64,000 nt of DNA from Oculatella sp. LEGE 06141 (GCF_015207605.1 NZ_JADEWO010000003.1:124001-188000), one strand, 5' to 3'; positions 1-8,870 are shown, numbered from the stretch's first letter. Notes: a model not told the origin generated them from the letters alone. Made by a program: numbers and translations.

Positions 1-690
1 CGACACCTGCTTGTCGGGGTCGGCCTGTAGCACCGAAGGGGGAGCCACCCCATCAAATACCAGGTCGGCATAGGGGAAGTCGTGAACCAGCACAAGCTGA
101 TGCTGCCGACAAAAGGCAACGGCCTGTTCAAAGAATGACAAAGGGGCGATCGCCGTAGTTGGATTGTGCGGGTAGCTCAGCACCATCATCCGCGACTGAG
201 CCAGCACCGGGGTGGGAATATCCTCGAACACGGGCAGAAAGCCGTTCTCAGCCAGCATGGGCATGGGGTAAATTTGCCCACCTGCCAAATAAACGCCGCC
301 AGCATGGGAGGGATAGCCCGGATCTTGCAGCAGGGCAAAATCGCCGGGATTGAGAACCGCAAGCGGCAAATGGGCTGTGCCCTCTTGCGAGCCAATCAGG
401 GGCAGCACCTCGGTTTCTGGATCAACTGGAATGCCAAATTTTTGGGTGTACCACTGAGCAGCAGCCTGCCGAAAGGCGCGGGTGCCGTGAAACAGAAGAT
501 AACCATGCGTGCTGGGGTCAGACAGGGATTGCGCGATCGCCTCCAAAACGTGAGTTGGGGTTGGCAGATCGGACGATCCAAGTGACAAATCGATCAAATC
601 TTGTCCTGCCGCGATCGCTCTTGCCTTCGCCTGATCCATATCAGCGAAAACGTTAGATTGTAGCGGCTGCATTCGGTTCGCGAGTTGCAT
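1..690 (-). CDS. Class I/II aminotransferase, N-terminal part (cut by window edge)
   Basis: PLP-dependent fold-type I aminotransferase of the aspartate / LL-diaminopimelate aminotransferase group. It starts at an ATG at 690 with MQLANRMQPLQSNVFADMD, and the frame is open for 230 codons to the window edge, so the C-terminal half with the PLP lysine is missing. Family landmarks are the SDLPTP segment, the GSQEG cofactor-phosphate loop and the YPHNPT motif, whose Asn contacts the PLP ring. It probably acts in cytoplasmic amino acid synthesis. The substrate cannot be fixed from this half. A second in-frame ATG at 672 would remove six residues, but the longer start fits the family N-terminus better. 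Confidence 0.85.
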   Translation of the reverse strand, partial: MQLANRMQPLQSNVFADMDQAKARAIAAGQDLIDLSLGSSDLPTPTHVLEAIAQSLSDPSTHGYLLFHGTRAFRQAAAQWYTQKFGIPVDPETEVLPLIGSQEGTAHLPLAVLNPGDFALLQDPGYPSHAGGVYLAGGQIYPMPMLAENGFLPVFEDIPTPVLAQSRMMVLSYPHNPTTAIAPLSFFEQAVAFCRQHQLVLVHDFPYADLVFDGVAPPSVLQADPDKQVS

Positions 691-721
691 TTTTCTGGCT
701 CCCAGCAAGCGTACTGATCAA

Positions 722-1057
722 CTAGACCGCCGGAGAGAGATGGGAGTTTAAGAAGTTCTCGACTTTCTGCTTACTAATCGCTCCCTCGATTTCCTCCAAC
801 TTCTCACCATCCTTAAACAAAAGCAACGCTGGTACACCCTGTACCTGATACTTTGCCACGGTTTCTGGATTGGGGTCTATTTCCATTTTGACCACTTTGA
901 GGCGATCGCCATAGGTTTGCAAAGCCCAATCCATCGTAGGAGACATGAGGCGACAAGGCCCACACCAGGGTGCCCAAAAGTAAACCAAAACGGGCTGTGC
1001 AGTGTTAAGAACTTGTGATTCAAATTCGCTATCGGTGATGGAAAGAACGCTGCTCAT
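722..1057 (-). CDS. Thioredoxin
   Basis: Small thiol-disulfide oxidoreductase of 111 residues, the usual size for a single-domain thioredoxin. The redox motif WCGPC lies at residues 31-35 after the strand VLVYFWAP, and the cis-proline segment VQGVPALLLF follows. The ORF could be extended 11 codons upstream, but MSSVLSITDSEFE is the normal family start. It has no signal peptide, so it is cytoplasmic. It follows vipp1 on the same strand after about 250 bases containing a hairpin, so it is probably transcribed separately. Which cyanobacterial thioredoxin class it belongs to was not resolved. Confidence 0.93.
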   Translation of the reverse strand: MSSVLSITDSEFESQVLNTAQPVLVYFWAPWCGPCRLMSPTMDWALQTYGDRLKVVKMEIDPNPETVAKYQVQGVPALLLFKDGEKLEEIEGAISKQKVENFLNSHLSPAV

Positions 1058-1222
1058 GACAAGTAAAAGTAATTTAAGGATTGAACACAAATTGACACTA
1101 CTTTCTAGGTTACCTGTCTGTTAGCCTCTATTGCGATCCGAATAGAGGGCTGTAGGGTGAAGTGAACTCGGTTGGCAGGAGGACGCTAATGCTGCTAGCG
1201 ACATTTGACCACCATGAAATGA

Positions 1223-1250
1223 GGCTGGGTCAACTCATGACAACCCAGCC
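1223..1250 (-). terminator. Hairpin between vipp1 and thioredoxin gene, possible terminator
   Basis: GGCTGGGT at 1223-1230 is complementary to ACCCAGCC at 1243-1250, an 8-bp GC-rich stem with a 12-nt loop. It lies downstream of vipp1 on the minus strand. No clear T-run follows, so it could be an RNA-stabilising stem instead of an intrinsic terminator. Confidence 0.45.
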
Positions 1251-1258
1251 TGCGGAGA

Positions 1259-1291
1259 GACCTATATGAGACCTGTATAAGACCTGTGTAG
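1259..1291. repeat. Three imperfect 11-bp tandem repeats
   Basis: Three consecutive 11-base units begin GACCTATATGA, GACCTGTATAA and GACCTGTGTAG at 1259, 1270 and 1281. They lie just 3' of vipp1. No function is evident; this may be simple slippage. Confidence 0.5.
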
Positions 1292-1311
1292 CCAGAACCG
1301 TTGGCGATCGG

Positions 1312-2091
1312 CTATAGCTGATCTAGCTCCGCTTTCAGGCTCTCAAGCTCGTCGTCGATCGCGGCATCTTTCGGTGCAGCAGGGCTGGCTGCGTTGGCAG
1401 CAGGAAGCTGACCCTGCGACGGAGCCGCACCGCCTAACTGCATTTGCGCTTTGAGAGCCGCTAAATCGTCATCGACATCGCTTCCCGATTCCAGCATGGC
1501 GAACTGACTTTCTAAATCAGCACCGGCCAGCTCGGCGGCCGCTTGAGAGCGTGCCTCCATTTGCATCACTTTTTCTTCCATCCGCTCAAAGGCGGCCATT
1601 GAGCCAGTGGTACCCAATCCACCAACCGTGCGCTGCAACTGCTCGTTAGCCTTGGCTGCGCTGGCTCTGGCTTTGAGCATATCCTTCTTCGTTTTCGCTT
1701 CTGAAATTTTGCCTTCCAGGGCAATCAAATTGCGCTTCATTGCATCCACTGTGGCCGACTGCTGATCCAGTTGAGCCTTCAGCGTGGTGGCGGTTTCAGT
1801 TTGAACTTTTCTGCGGTTCAAGGCTTCCCGTGCCAGGTTTTCGTCGCCTTTTTGTAGCGCTAGCTGTGCCCGTTGATGCCAGTTATTTGCTTCAGACTGA
1901 GCCTGATTGGCTTGCTGCTGAATTCGCTTCTGGCTGGCGATCGCACTCGCAACCGCCTGGCGAAGCTGTATCAAGTCTTCCTGCATGTCAATGATGGCTT
2001 GATCCAGAATCTTCTCTGGATTTTCAGCAGAACTGACGGCAGCGTTGAGATTAGCCCGGACTACTCGGCTAACACGGTCAAACAATCCCAT
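1312..2091 (-). CDS. vipp1: Vipp1 / PspA (IM30) ESCRT-III-like membrane-remodelling protein
   Basis: Coiled-coil protein of 259 residues starting MGLFDRVSRVVRANLNA, the amphipathic helix of the PspA/IM30 family. A long Gln/Ala/Glu-rich helical region follows, with the conserved NPEKILDQ segment. The product extends past the PspA core through an Ala/Pro linker to a short acidic helix ending DDELESLKAELDQL. That C-terminal extension separates Vipp1 from PspA. In cyanobacteria Vipp1 polymerises on thylakoid and plasma membranes and is needed for thylakoid formation and membrane integrity. It is monocistronic in appearance, with a hairpin about 60 bases after the stop. Confidence 0.93.
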   Translation of the reverse strand: MGLFDRVSRVVRANLNAAVSSAENPEKILDQAIIDMQEDLIQLRQAVASAIASQKRIQQQANQAQSEANNWHQRAQLALQKGDENLAREALNRRKVQTETATTLKAQLDQQSATVDAMKRNLIALEGKISEAKTKKDMLKARASAAKANEQLQRTVGGLGTTGSMAAFERMEEKVMQMEARSQAAAELAGADLESQFAMLESGSDVDDDLAALKAQMQLGGAAPSQGQLPAANAASPAAPKDAAIDDELESLKAELDQL

Positions 2092-2302
2092 GACTCTACT
2101 TTCCTTTCAGAGGTTACGAGGTGAGTGGCGGTAATCTATGCGCTATAAAATGCCATTCTGGCTTAATGCGCTAAAAATAAATTGGCTCCTGTCAACAGTC
2201 TTAACATACGTCTGGCAACCGCTTCCAGGAATAAGAAATTAAAGTTTGGTAAGCGGCCATTTGCGGTAGCTGTTGGTTAAGACCGTTGATGATGAACCGG
2301 TT

Positions 2303-2776
2303 ATGAAAATGGGTGCAACGTTTGATGTAACAGGAACCTACCGATACTCGCTTTGGCGAAGTTGGGAGACTGTCGCACCGCAAGTTGCCTTTGTGATGCT
2401 TAATCCCAGTACAGCAGATGCACGTACTGACGATGCCACCATTCGCCGCTGTATTCGTTTTGCCCAAACATGGGGATATGGTTCCCTCGAAGTTGTAAAT
2501 TTGTTCGCGTTAGTGGCGACCCATCCAACGCAATTACAAATGAGAGTTGACCCGGTTGGCGCAGAGAACGACCAATATTTACTGGCAGCAGGGCAACGTG
2601 CCACCACTATTATCCTAGCTTGGGGAAATTGGGGGAAACTCTATCAGCGGGATCAAGCCGTTTTGCAACTGCTGGCTCCGTATGCCAATCTCTACTGCTT
2701 AGGAATGAATCAAACCGGACAGCCGCGCCATCCGCTGTATGTTAAAGCTAAGTCTGCTTTGGTGCGGTTTGGTTGA
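2303..2776 (+). CDS. DUF1643 domain protein
   Basis: A 157-residue protein with the DUF1643 signature: a start resembling MGATFDVTGTYRYSL, the block FVMLNPSTADA with DDATIRRC, then NLFALVATHP and a C-terminal ILAWGNWG segment. The family's function is unknown. I chose the ATG at 2303; a TTG ten codons earlier is also in frame but adds residues that do not look conserved. No signal peptide or membrane segment is present. It is flanked by divergent vipp1 and the Rieske gene without obvious operon linkage. Confidence 0.8.
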   Translation: MKMGATFDVTGTYRYSLWRSWETVAPQVAFVMLNPSTADARTDDATIRRCIRFAQTWGYGSLEVVNLFALVATHPTQLQMRVDPVGAENDQYLLAAGQRATTIILAWGNWGKLYQRDQAVLQLLAPYANLYCLGMNQTGQPRHPLYVKAKSALVRFG

Positions 2777-2855
2777 TCCTTTCCCCATCAAATGCTACCC
2801 GGCGGGGATTGGGGTGCTGATTCAAAAACCACGCTTTAGATAAGTAGGGAGAATT

Positions 2856-3428
2856 ATGATGCAAGGACACAATCCGTCTCGGCGTTTGTTTCTACGCTAT
2901 TTTGTCGGTGGAACGGTTAGTACGATTGCCCTTAGCTATTGGTTCCCCAAAACTAGTCGCAGCCAAGAGCCTGACCTGGAAACACTTTGCTCGCTATTTC
3001 CGCTCAATTCTCGTTGCGAAACCTACTTGCCGGGCGTACAAGCACTGGATCAGGATGAGGTTCCCATCGGGGTGAGCGCTCTGCTGACGCAGGCGCAACC
3101 GGGCGATCGCGTCCTTGCCCTTGGCTTAGAAAGAGAGTCTTATCTGGTGATCGATGCTGGCCCGGAAATTGCAACCTACGGTATTAGCAGCGTGTGTACC
3201 CACCTTGGCTGCACGGTCGATTGGGATGCAGAACGCGATCGCTTTGTGTGTCCCTGTCATGGCTCAGAATACGATGATCAGGGACGAGTCACCGAGGGGC
3301 CAGCCCGCAGACTATTGGAACTAGTTACGGTGGTTGTGAAACAGGATCAAGCCCGACTGGTTCAGCAAGCCCCAGCCATTGACCCTCGTGAACTGTCAGG
3401 TTCTACAAGGTCATCTGCTCCGCAGTAA
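2856..3428 (+). CDS. Exported Rieske [2Fe-2S] protein
   Basis: A 190-residue protein with both Rieske cluster boxes: CTHLGC at 114-119 and CPCHGS at 132-137. The N-terminus carries the twin-arginine-like SRRLFLRYF followed by a hydrophobic stretch, suggesting Tat export and possibly a retained membrane anchor. A segment with two cysteines ([11 protein letters not shown]) sits just after it. The first box is followed by TVDWD, and the size and N-terminus differ from what I expect of the cytochrome b6f subunit PetC, so I call it a second, non-PetC Rieske protein. Its electron partner is unknown. An AGGGA Shine-Dalgarno sequence lies a few bases before the ATG. Confidence 0.85.
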   Translation: MMQGHNPSRRLFLRYFVGGTVSTIALSYWFPKTSRSQEPDLETLCSLFPLNSRCETYLPGVQALDQDEVPIGVSALLTQAQPGDRVLALGLERESYLVIDAGPEIATYGISSVCTHLGCTVDWDAERDRFVCPCHGSEYDDQGRVTEGPARRLLELVTVVVKQDQARLVQQAPAIDPRELSGSTRSSAPQ

Positions 3429-3494
3429 GGCTGGCTCAACATATCGGTTCGTTGCGTGCCGCGATCGCGTTTCTCTGTGGTCATCGAGAATTGA

Positions 3495-4391
3495 CTACAC
3501 CGCTTCGGGTTGCAGGGCGAACACCCAATCTCGCAACAGCGCATTGACTTGCTCTGGCACCTCATCATGGGGACAGTGGCCTGCTTGCAAATAATGCTCG
3601 GTGAGTTGGGGGTAATACTGACGGAATTTAGCACCGCGCGATCGCGCATCCATCCACGGGTCGCCTTCGCCCCATAGCAACAACAGCGGGCGATCGAGCT
3701 GATTGAGCAAAACATCAATGGTTTCTCCCCGGGGAGATTTGAACACCGATGCAAATACCTTAGCCGCTCCCGGATCGCACGACGGGCGATAGATTTCTTC
3801 TACCAGTTGATCGGTAACTGCGGATTGATCTAAATAGACGCTTTCTAGCGTTTTACGAATTATCGAGCGCTGGCGGGCGTATTGAAACAGCAAAAAACTG
3901 GGTAACGGCTGTAGTAAAACCGATCGAACCATCTTGCCAAACAGCTCTTTTGCTGGGTCGGGCTTTGAGGTCAGTTGCAGGTCGGTAAAGGGGCCAGCAC
4001 TGTTTAGCAAAACCAGCCCAACCGCCGATTCGGGTCGCTGGGCGGCTACACACAGCCCCGAATACCCGCCAAGGGAATTGCCTGCTAAAACGGCAGGTCG
4101 TCCAATTACCTCGGTAATGAAGTGATGTAGCTGATCTCGCCAAAGATCGCCACTGTATTGCCAATCGGGTTTGGCCGATCGGCCAAATCCTAACAAGTCG
4201 ATCGCCCACACTTCAAAATGGGTGCTGAGTTCTGCAATATTCTTACGCCAGTGGTCTGTCGAAGCGCCAAACCCGTGGATTAGCAGCAGGGGCGGATGCT
4301 GTGGCTGTGGCTGCCCTGCTTTGACGTAATAGATAGATTGGTTTTGCCATTGCCAGTAAGCTCCCGTTGGAGCGGCTGCGGTGGTCTGCAT
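3495..4391 (-). CDS. Alpha/beta hydrolase fold protein
   Basis: A 298-residue hydrolase. The oxyanion-hole motif HGFG lies near residue 40, the nucleophile elbow GNSLGG at 104-109 gives Ser106 as the likely nucleophile, the acid is probably in the WGEGDPW segment, and the histidine is in AGHCPHDE near the C-terminus. The catalytic triad is therefore complete. The substrate cannot be named from sequence. There is no signal peptide. It converges on the Rieske gene and appears to be a single-gene unit. Confidence 0.88.
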   Translation of the reverse strand: MQTTAAAPTGAYWQWQNQSIYYVKAGQPQPQHPPLLLIHGFGASTDHWRKNIAELSTHFEVWAIDLLGFGRSAKPDWQYSGDLWRDQLHHFITEVIGRPAVLAGNSLGGYSGLCVAAQRPESAVGLVLLNSAGPFTDLQLTSKPDPAKELFGKMVRSVLLQPLPSFLLFQYARQRSIIRKTLESVYLDQSAVTDQLVEEIYRPSCDPGAAKVFASVFKSPRGETIDVLLNQLDRPLLLLWGEGDPWMDARSRGAKFRQYYPQLTEHYLQAGHCPHDEVPEQVNALLRDWVFALQPEAV

Positions 4392-4608
4392 AGCGCGGTC
4401 AAAAAGCTCCAGGATGTCGAAAATGAGAAGTAGTGTAAAGCACTATTAATCATCCTATCGCGATCGCCTGGTTAGTTTGGGGTGAACGGCCATGACATAC
4501 GGCTCACCGCTTTTTTCGCACGCAACAAAAATCCTACTCGCTGTGGATGATACAGTTGCCTAAACTTCTCATATTTGATTCATCCCTTATCTTCCCTAGC
4601 GTTCCGTT

Positions 4609-6090
4609 ATGGTAGCCCGCAAGCGTCCGACCAAATCTGTGTCTCCGACTGTTCTTCGCAGAAATCGCTGGTTTGAGCGGATTATGGCCGCGATCGCCCT
4701 TGCCAACTTCGGGCTGGTTTTGTTCGATCTCAGTTACATTCCGCTGCGCGATTTTTATTTGACCCAGTTTCCGGGGTTCACCCGCTGGTACGGAGAGCAG
4801 TTCAAAGGGATAGAACCTAACCGCCAAACCGAGTCTTATCTGCAAGCCGTGACGAAGCTAGATGAGCAGGTGGCTTTAGAGGGGCTAACCTCCCCCAACA
4901 CAGAAGCGCTGCTGCTGCAACTGCGGAGCCGCAGCGAGGCAATGATTGATGAAGATCCGTTTGAAACGGCCAATAAATCGGGCTTACTGGAACGCATTAA
5001 ACAGCGGATGCGCGATCGCATCAGAACCACCACCGGAGAAGACCTTGAATCATCCAAGCAAGCGTTTGACACCTTTTGGAGTGATGCTTATCTGAGGCAG
5101 CAGGGCTTTCGGCAAGAGATGCTCTTTTTTGAGCAACGAGTGCGACCGCTGATTGAAACCAACTACTTTCGCAACATCGGGTTTGATGGCAGTCCTTTGA
5201 ACCGATTTATCCTAATTGATATCTGGTTTATTGGCTTGTTTGGGATCGAGTTTCTTGCCCGTACCTGGTATCTTAGCCGTCGATACAGCGGCACTAGCTG
5301 GTTAGATACAATGCTCTGGCGATGGTATGACGTGCTGCTGTTGATTCCTTTTTCGTTGTTTCTGCCATCGTGGGCGCTGCTGCGGTTGATCCCGGTCATC
5401 ATTCGCATCAACCAGTCTAATCTAATTGACCTGGAGCCGCTTCGTAACCGCATTACCCGTGGAATTGTTGCCAATATTGCGGTTGAGCTAACCGAAATTG
5501 TGATCCTGCGGGTGATCGATCAACTGCAAAACCTGATTCGCCAGGGAGACATTACTCGGGCGTTGCTGCATCCAGAAACGGCTCCTCGGTATATTGATCT
5601 CAACGATATTGACGAGGCCAGCGCGATTTCCCAGCGGCTCTCTGCCACGCTGATTCATCAGGTTTTACCCCAGGTAAGACCTGATATTGAAGCTTTGCTG
5701 CACCATAACGTTGTAAACACGCTACAGGGCTTGCCAGGATACGAAGGGATTAAGCATGTTCCAGGGCTGAACACGTTGCCCGATCAGCTTACCAAGCCGC
5801 TTGTCTCTCAACTCTATCAAAGCTTTTACGGCGTGCTAACTGAATCCATGCGGGATGAAGTGGGGGCACAGCTTGCCCAACGCCTGTTAGAAAATGTGAG
5901 CAAGACCTTTCGCACAGAAATTCAGAAAGATGATGCTGTGCAAGAGATTCAGTCTCTGATAACCGTATGGCTGGATGAGGTCAAAATCAACTACGTTAAG
6001 CGGATTGCCGAAGAGGATGCCGATTTGCTGCGCGAAAAAACTCAACATCTTTACGAAATCACCCAGGGAAACAACAAACAAGTTGTGTAA
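4609..6090 (+). CDS. Conserved membrane protein of unknown function
   Basis: A 493-residue protein I cannot assign. A hydrophobic segment lies at about 24-44, then a charged region to about 195, two hydrophobic segments at about 198-220 and 238-266, and a long hydrophilic C-terminal half predicted to be helical. The pair of helices with an Arg-containing continuation (ALLRLIPVIIRI) resembles the layout of ion-channel voltage-sensor helices, but no pore motif is visible and this is only an impression. It stands alone between a divergent hydrolase gene and the rimP leader. The start ATG is followed by a basic N-terminus. Confidence 0.75.
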   Translation: MVARKRPTKSVSPTVLRRNRWFERIMAAIALANFGLVLFDLSYIPLRDFYLTQFPGFTRWYGEQFKGIEPNRQTESYLQAVTKLDEQVALEGLTSPNTEALLLQLRSRSEAMIDEDPFETANKSGLLERIKQRMRDRIRTTTGEDLESSKQAFDTFWSDAYLRQQGFRQEMLFFEQRVRPLIETNYFRNIGFDGSPLNRFILIDIWFIGLFGIEFLARTWYLSRRYSGTSWLDTMLWRWYDVLLLIPFSLFLPSWALLRLIPVIIRINQSNLIDLEPLRNRITRGIVANIAVELTEIVILRVIDQLQNLIRQGDITRALLHPETAPRYIDLNDIDEASAISQRLSATLIHQVLPQVRPDIEALLHHNVVNTLQGLPGYEGIKHVPGLNTLPDQLTKPLVSQLYQSFYGVLTESMRDEVGAQLAQRLLENVSKTFRTEIQKDDAVQEIQSLITVWLDEVKINYVKRIAEEDADLLREKTQHLYEITQGNNKQVV

Positions 6091-6213
6091 AACCAGTCGG
6101 CCTGCCCGTAGACCTTTAAAACAGCCTCTAACTAGTCGAACCCTGGTTAACCAAAACATTGCCCTGAAGCGGCGGCAAACGTTCTGTTCTTGCCTGTGGC
6201 GACCCGCTCGAAG

Positions 6214-6241
6214 TTGACCGCAACTCGACTCGAAATAGATG
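6214..6241 (+). promoter_or_regulatory. Candidate promoter for the rimP leader RNA
   Basis: TTGACC at 6214-6219 and TAGATG at 6236-6241 are separated by 16 bases, a reasonable sigma-70 spacing. A start near 6248 would place the three hairpins described next at the very 5' end of the transcript. This is sequence inspection only. Confidence 0.35.
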
Positions 6242-6244
6242 CGT

Positions 6245-6333
6245 TAAACTGGGGTGGCCTGGAGTTATGTTACTCCAGGGTGATGTCTCAGGACATCATT
6301 TCGTCTGAAGTGGGTCGTCGCCCACTTTTTTTG
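6245..6333 (+). ncRNA. Structured leader or small RNA ending in an intrinsic terminator, upstream of rimP
   Basis: Three consecutive hairpins lie between the upstream membrane-protein gene and rimP. The first is CCTGGAGT paired with ACTCCAGG across a 6-nt loop. The second is GATGTC paired with GACATC across TCAG. The third is AGTGGG at 6309-6314 paired with CCCACT at 6321-6326, followed directly by a run of seven T residues. The last is a good intrinsic terminator only about 43 bases before the rimP ATG, so it may attenuate the rimP-nusA-infB operon or end an independent small RNA. It could also be the terminator of the membrane-protein gene. I recognise no known RNA family. Confidence 0.5.
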
Positions 6334-6375
6334 TTTTCTAAACCTGCACTCGCTGTTTTAGCTTTGTAGCAGAAG

Positions 6376-6837
6376 ATGGCTCATCCGGTAGTTGTACATG
6401 TCATTGATCTGGCAACGCCTGTTGCCGAAACGCTAGGTCTAGAAGTCGTTGGGGCTGTGTTTCAGACCAACCAGAGTCCTCCTGTTTTGCGGGTAGACAT
6501 TCGCAATCTCCAGCAAGATACCAGCTTGGATGACTGTGAGCGTATGAGTCGATCGCTGGAAGCGGCTCTAGATGAGGTAGAGCTGATGCCCGACGCATAT
6601 GTTTTAGAGGTGTCCAGTCCTGGTATTTCCCGCACGATCGCCACCGATCGCGAGTTTATTTCGTTTAAGGGCTTTGCCGTCATTGTGACAACGGCAGAAC
6701 CGTTTGAAGGAAAAACATCCTGGGCTGGTCAACTGATTCGGCGAGACGATGCTGCTGTTTATCTCAGCCAGAAGGGAAGAGCGATCGCCATTCCTCGCGA
6801 TCAAATCAGCAAAGTGCAATTAGACGAACAACGTTAA
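6376..6837 (+). CDS. rimP: Ribosome maturation factor RimP
   Basis: A 153-residue protein with the RimP layout: an N-terminal domain with GLEVVGAVFQ and LRVDIRN, the conserved helix SLDDCERMSRSLEAALDE, the motif VLEVSSPGISR, then a small SH3-like domain. RimP assists maturation of the 30S ribosomal subunit in the cytoplasm. It heads the rimP-nusA-ylxR-infB order, which is conserved in cyanobacteria and widely in bacteria, so shared transcription with nusA 160 bases downstream is likely. Confidence 0.95.
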   Translation: MAHPVVVHVIDLATPVAETLGLEVVGAVFQTNQSPPVLRVDIRNLQQDTSLDDCERMSRSLEAALDEVELMPDAYVLEVSSPGISRTIATDREFISFKGFAVIVTTAEPFEGKTSWAGQLIRRDDAAVYLSQKGRAIAIPRDQISKVQLDEQR

Positions 6838-6998
6838 ACGTGGGGGCTAACCAAGAGAGACGAAGAACAACTGCTGTTCGCCACTGGCCTTAAAGTCTTC
6901 TGCCTCCTTAAGTCTTTACTGTCACCGCCGTCAACCCACTGCTATTAACGCTCACTCCACTAAAACTTCATATTTCAAGACTCCCAGAGGTTCCTTCT

Positions 6999-8453
6999 AT
7001 GTCAATGGTTACTTTACCCGGACTGCAGGAGATGATCGACGGCATCAGCCGGGAACGAAATCTACCCAAACATGCAGTTCAAGCCGCACTCCGAGAAGCG
7101 CTATTAAAGGGGTACGAGCGCTATCGACGAACCCATCGTCCGGATAGTTCAAGCTTCGACGAAGAGTATTTCAAAAACTTTGAAGTGGAGCTTGACGTTG
7201 AAGACGAAGGATTTCGCGTGCTGGCAACCAAGACCATTGTGGAAGAGGTTGACAACCCCGATCATCAAATTGCGCTGCAAGAGGTTCAAGAAGTCGCGGC
7301 GGAAGCGCAACTTGGGGACACGGTTGTGTTAGATGTCACGCCCGACCAGGGCGAGTTTGGACGCATGGCCGCCATTCAAACCAAACAGGTGCTGGCGCAG
7401 AAACTGCGCGACCAGCAGCGCAAACTGGTGCAGGAAGAATTTCAGGATCTAGAAGGAACGGTGCTACAGGCCAGAGTGCTGCGATTTGAGCGGCAGTCGG
7501 TGATCATGGCGGTGAGCAGTGGCTTTGGCCAGCCTGAGGTGGAAGCCGAGTTGCTGAAGCGCGATCAGTTGCCCAACGATAACTACCGCGCCAACGCCAC
7601 ATTCAGGGTATTGCTGAAAAAAGTCTCCGAAGGCTCTCATCGGGGGCCACAGCTTTTAGTGTCGAGAGCAGATGCTGGGTTGGTGGTTTACCTCTTCGCC
7701 AACGAGGTACCCGAAATTGAAGACGAGGTCGTGCGGATTGTAGCAGTTGCACGGGAAGCAAATCCGCCGTCTCGCTCGGTTGGCCCCCGCACCAAGATTG
7801 CCGTGGATACCCTGGAGCGAGATGTTGATCCGGTTGGAGCCTGTATCGGGGCGCGAGGTTCACGCATTCAGGTGGTGGTTAACGAGCTTCGAGGCGAAAA
7901 AATTGATGTTATTCGCTGGTCACCCGACCCGGCAACCTATATTGCAAATGCCCTGAGTCCGGCGCGGGTCGATGAAGTGCGCTTAGTAAACCCAGAAGAA
8001 CGTCAGGCGCATGTCCTGGTGCCCGAAGATCAGTTGAGTTTGGCGATCGGTAAAGAAGGGCAAAATGTTCGCCTTGCGGCTCGTTTGACCGGGTGGAAAA
8101 TCGACATCAAAGATGCAGCCAAATACGACTACGAAGCTGAAAACCGCAAAATAGAAGCGCTAGCAGAAGAGCGTCGCCGTCGTGCAGAGGAGGAAGCGGC
8201 TTGGGAAGCCGAGGAATTAGAGGATGAACTAGAGGACGAACTAGAGGACGAACTGGATGAAGAGTTAGACGAGTCCGAGGAGCTAAACGACCCAGATGAA
8301 CGGGATACCGCAGATTTAGACCCGGTAACGGCTTCAGGGACTCTGGACTCGCCCGAAGTCATTGACGACAGTGATGACAGCGATGACGCGGTTGCTAACT
8401 CGGATGGCTTTGGGATTGAAAGTGCCGATGCCGTCAGACGGCCTCAAGGGTAG
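6999..8453 (+). CDS. nusA: Transcription termination/antitermination factor NusA
   Basis: A 484-residue NusA. The N-terminal RNA-polymerase-binding domain begins MSMVTLPGLQEMIDGISRER. An S1 domain (GTVLQARVLRFERQSVI) follows, then two KH domains with GACIGARGSRIQ and SLAIGKEGQNVRLAARLTGWKIDI. The C-terminal acidic AR repeats of E. coli NusA are absent. Instead there is a low-complexity Glu/Asp/Leu tail from about residue 405. NusA modulates pausing and termination by RNA polymerase. Position between rimP and ylxR is canonical. An AGAGG sequence lies eight bases before the ATG. Confidence 0.96.
   Translation: MSMVTLPGLQEMIDGISRERNLPKHAVQAALREALLKGYERYRRTHRPDSSSFDEEYFKNFEVELDVEDEGFRVLATKTIVEEVDNPDHQIALQEVQEVAAEAQLGDTVVLDVTPDQGEFGRMAAIQTKQVLAQKLRDQQRKLVQEEFQDLEGTVLQARVLRFERQSVIMAVSSGFGQPEVEAELLKRDQLPNDNYRANATFRVLLKKVSEGSHRGPQLLVSRADAGLVVYLFANEVPEIEDEVVRIVAVAREANPPSRSVGPRTKIAVDTLERDVDPVGACIGARGSRIQVVVNELRGEKIDVIRWSPDPATYIANALSPARVDEVRLVNPEERQAHVLVPEDQLSLAIGKEGQNVRLAARLTGWKIDIKDAAKYDYEAENRKIEALAEERRRRAEEEAAWEAEELEDELEDELEDELDEELDESEELNDPDERDTADLDPVTASGTLDSPEVIDDSDDSDDAVANSDGFGIESADAVRRPQG
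8214..8261 (+). repeat. 12-bp tandem repeats encoding the acidic tail of NusA
   Basis: Four consecutive 12-base units (GAATTAGAGGAT, two identical copies of GAACTAGAGGAC, and GAACTGGATGAA) encode repeated Glu-Leu-Glu-Asp. They are in frame with nusA and are a likely site of length variation between strains. Confidence 0.75.
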
Positions 8454-8564
8454 TCCCAGTCATGGGAGCAGCACTATCATAGTGGCTATAAATGAGGTGC
8501 GATCGAGCCATAACTCGCTTGCGGTTCTATGCCTTTGGTGTGTCTGCTTCCTGCTGCTCCCGTT

Positions 8565-8870
8565 ATGAAACCAAACTACCGTCGTTGCATTAGCTGCCGT
8601 AGAGTTGCCCCCAAGCCAGAATTTTGGCGAATCGTGCGATTGTTCCCCGATCGCACGGTTCAGCTCGATCAGGGAGCGGGGCGAGCCGCTTACTTGTGCC
8701 CCACGGCAGACTGTTTGCACCTGGCTCAAAAGAAGAATCGACTGGGGCGATCGCTAAAAGCCGCTGTGCCCAACACGATCTACGAAGAACTAGGGCAACG
8801 GTTATCCTCAACCAATACGGCAAGCCCCCCCAATTCGGTCGCCAATCCGTCTGGGGCAAAGCAAGTCTAG
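8565..8870 (+). CDS. ylxR: YlxR family RNA-binding protein (DUF448)
   Basis: A small basic protein of 101 residues. The YlxR signature is present: RRCISCRRV near the start, FWRIVRL, and GRAAYLCP followed by a CLHLAQKKNRLGRSLK helix. YlxR proteins bind RNA and, in some bacteria, RNase P; the cyanobacterial role is unclear. I chose the ATG at 8565 over an in-frame codon 12 residues upstream, because MKPNYRRC matches the family start. It sits between nusA and infB, as usual. Confidence 0.9.
   Translation: MKPNYRRCISCRRVAPKPEFWRIVRLFPDRTVQLDQGAGRAAYLCPTADCLHLAQKKNRLGRSLKAAVPNTIYEELGQRLSSTNTASPPNSVANPSGAKQV

Noticed and set aside
166-585. 139-codon plus-strand frame inside the aminotransferase
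   Set aside because: The minus-strand aminotransferase reading through the same bases is strongly family-like; the plus-strand frame is a shadow.
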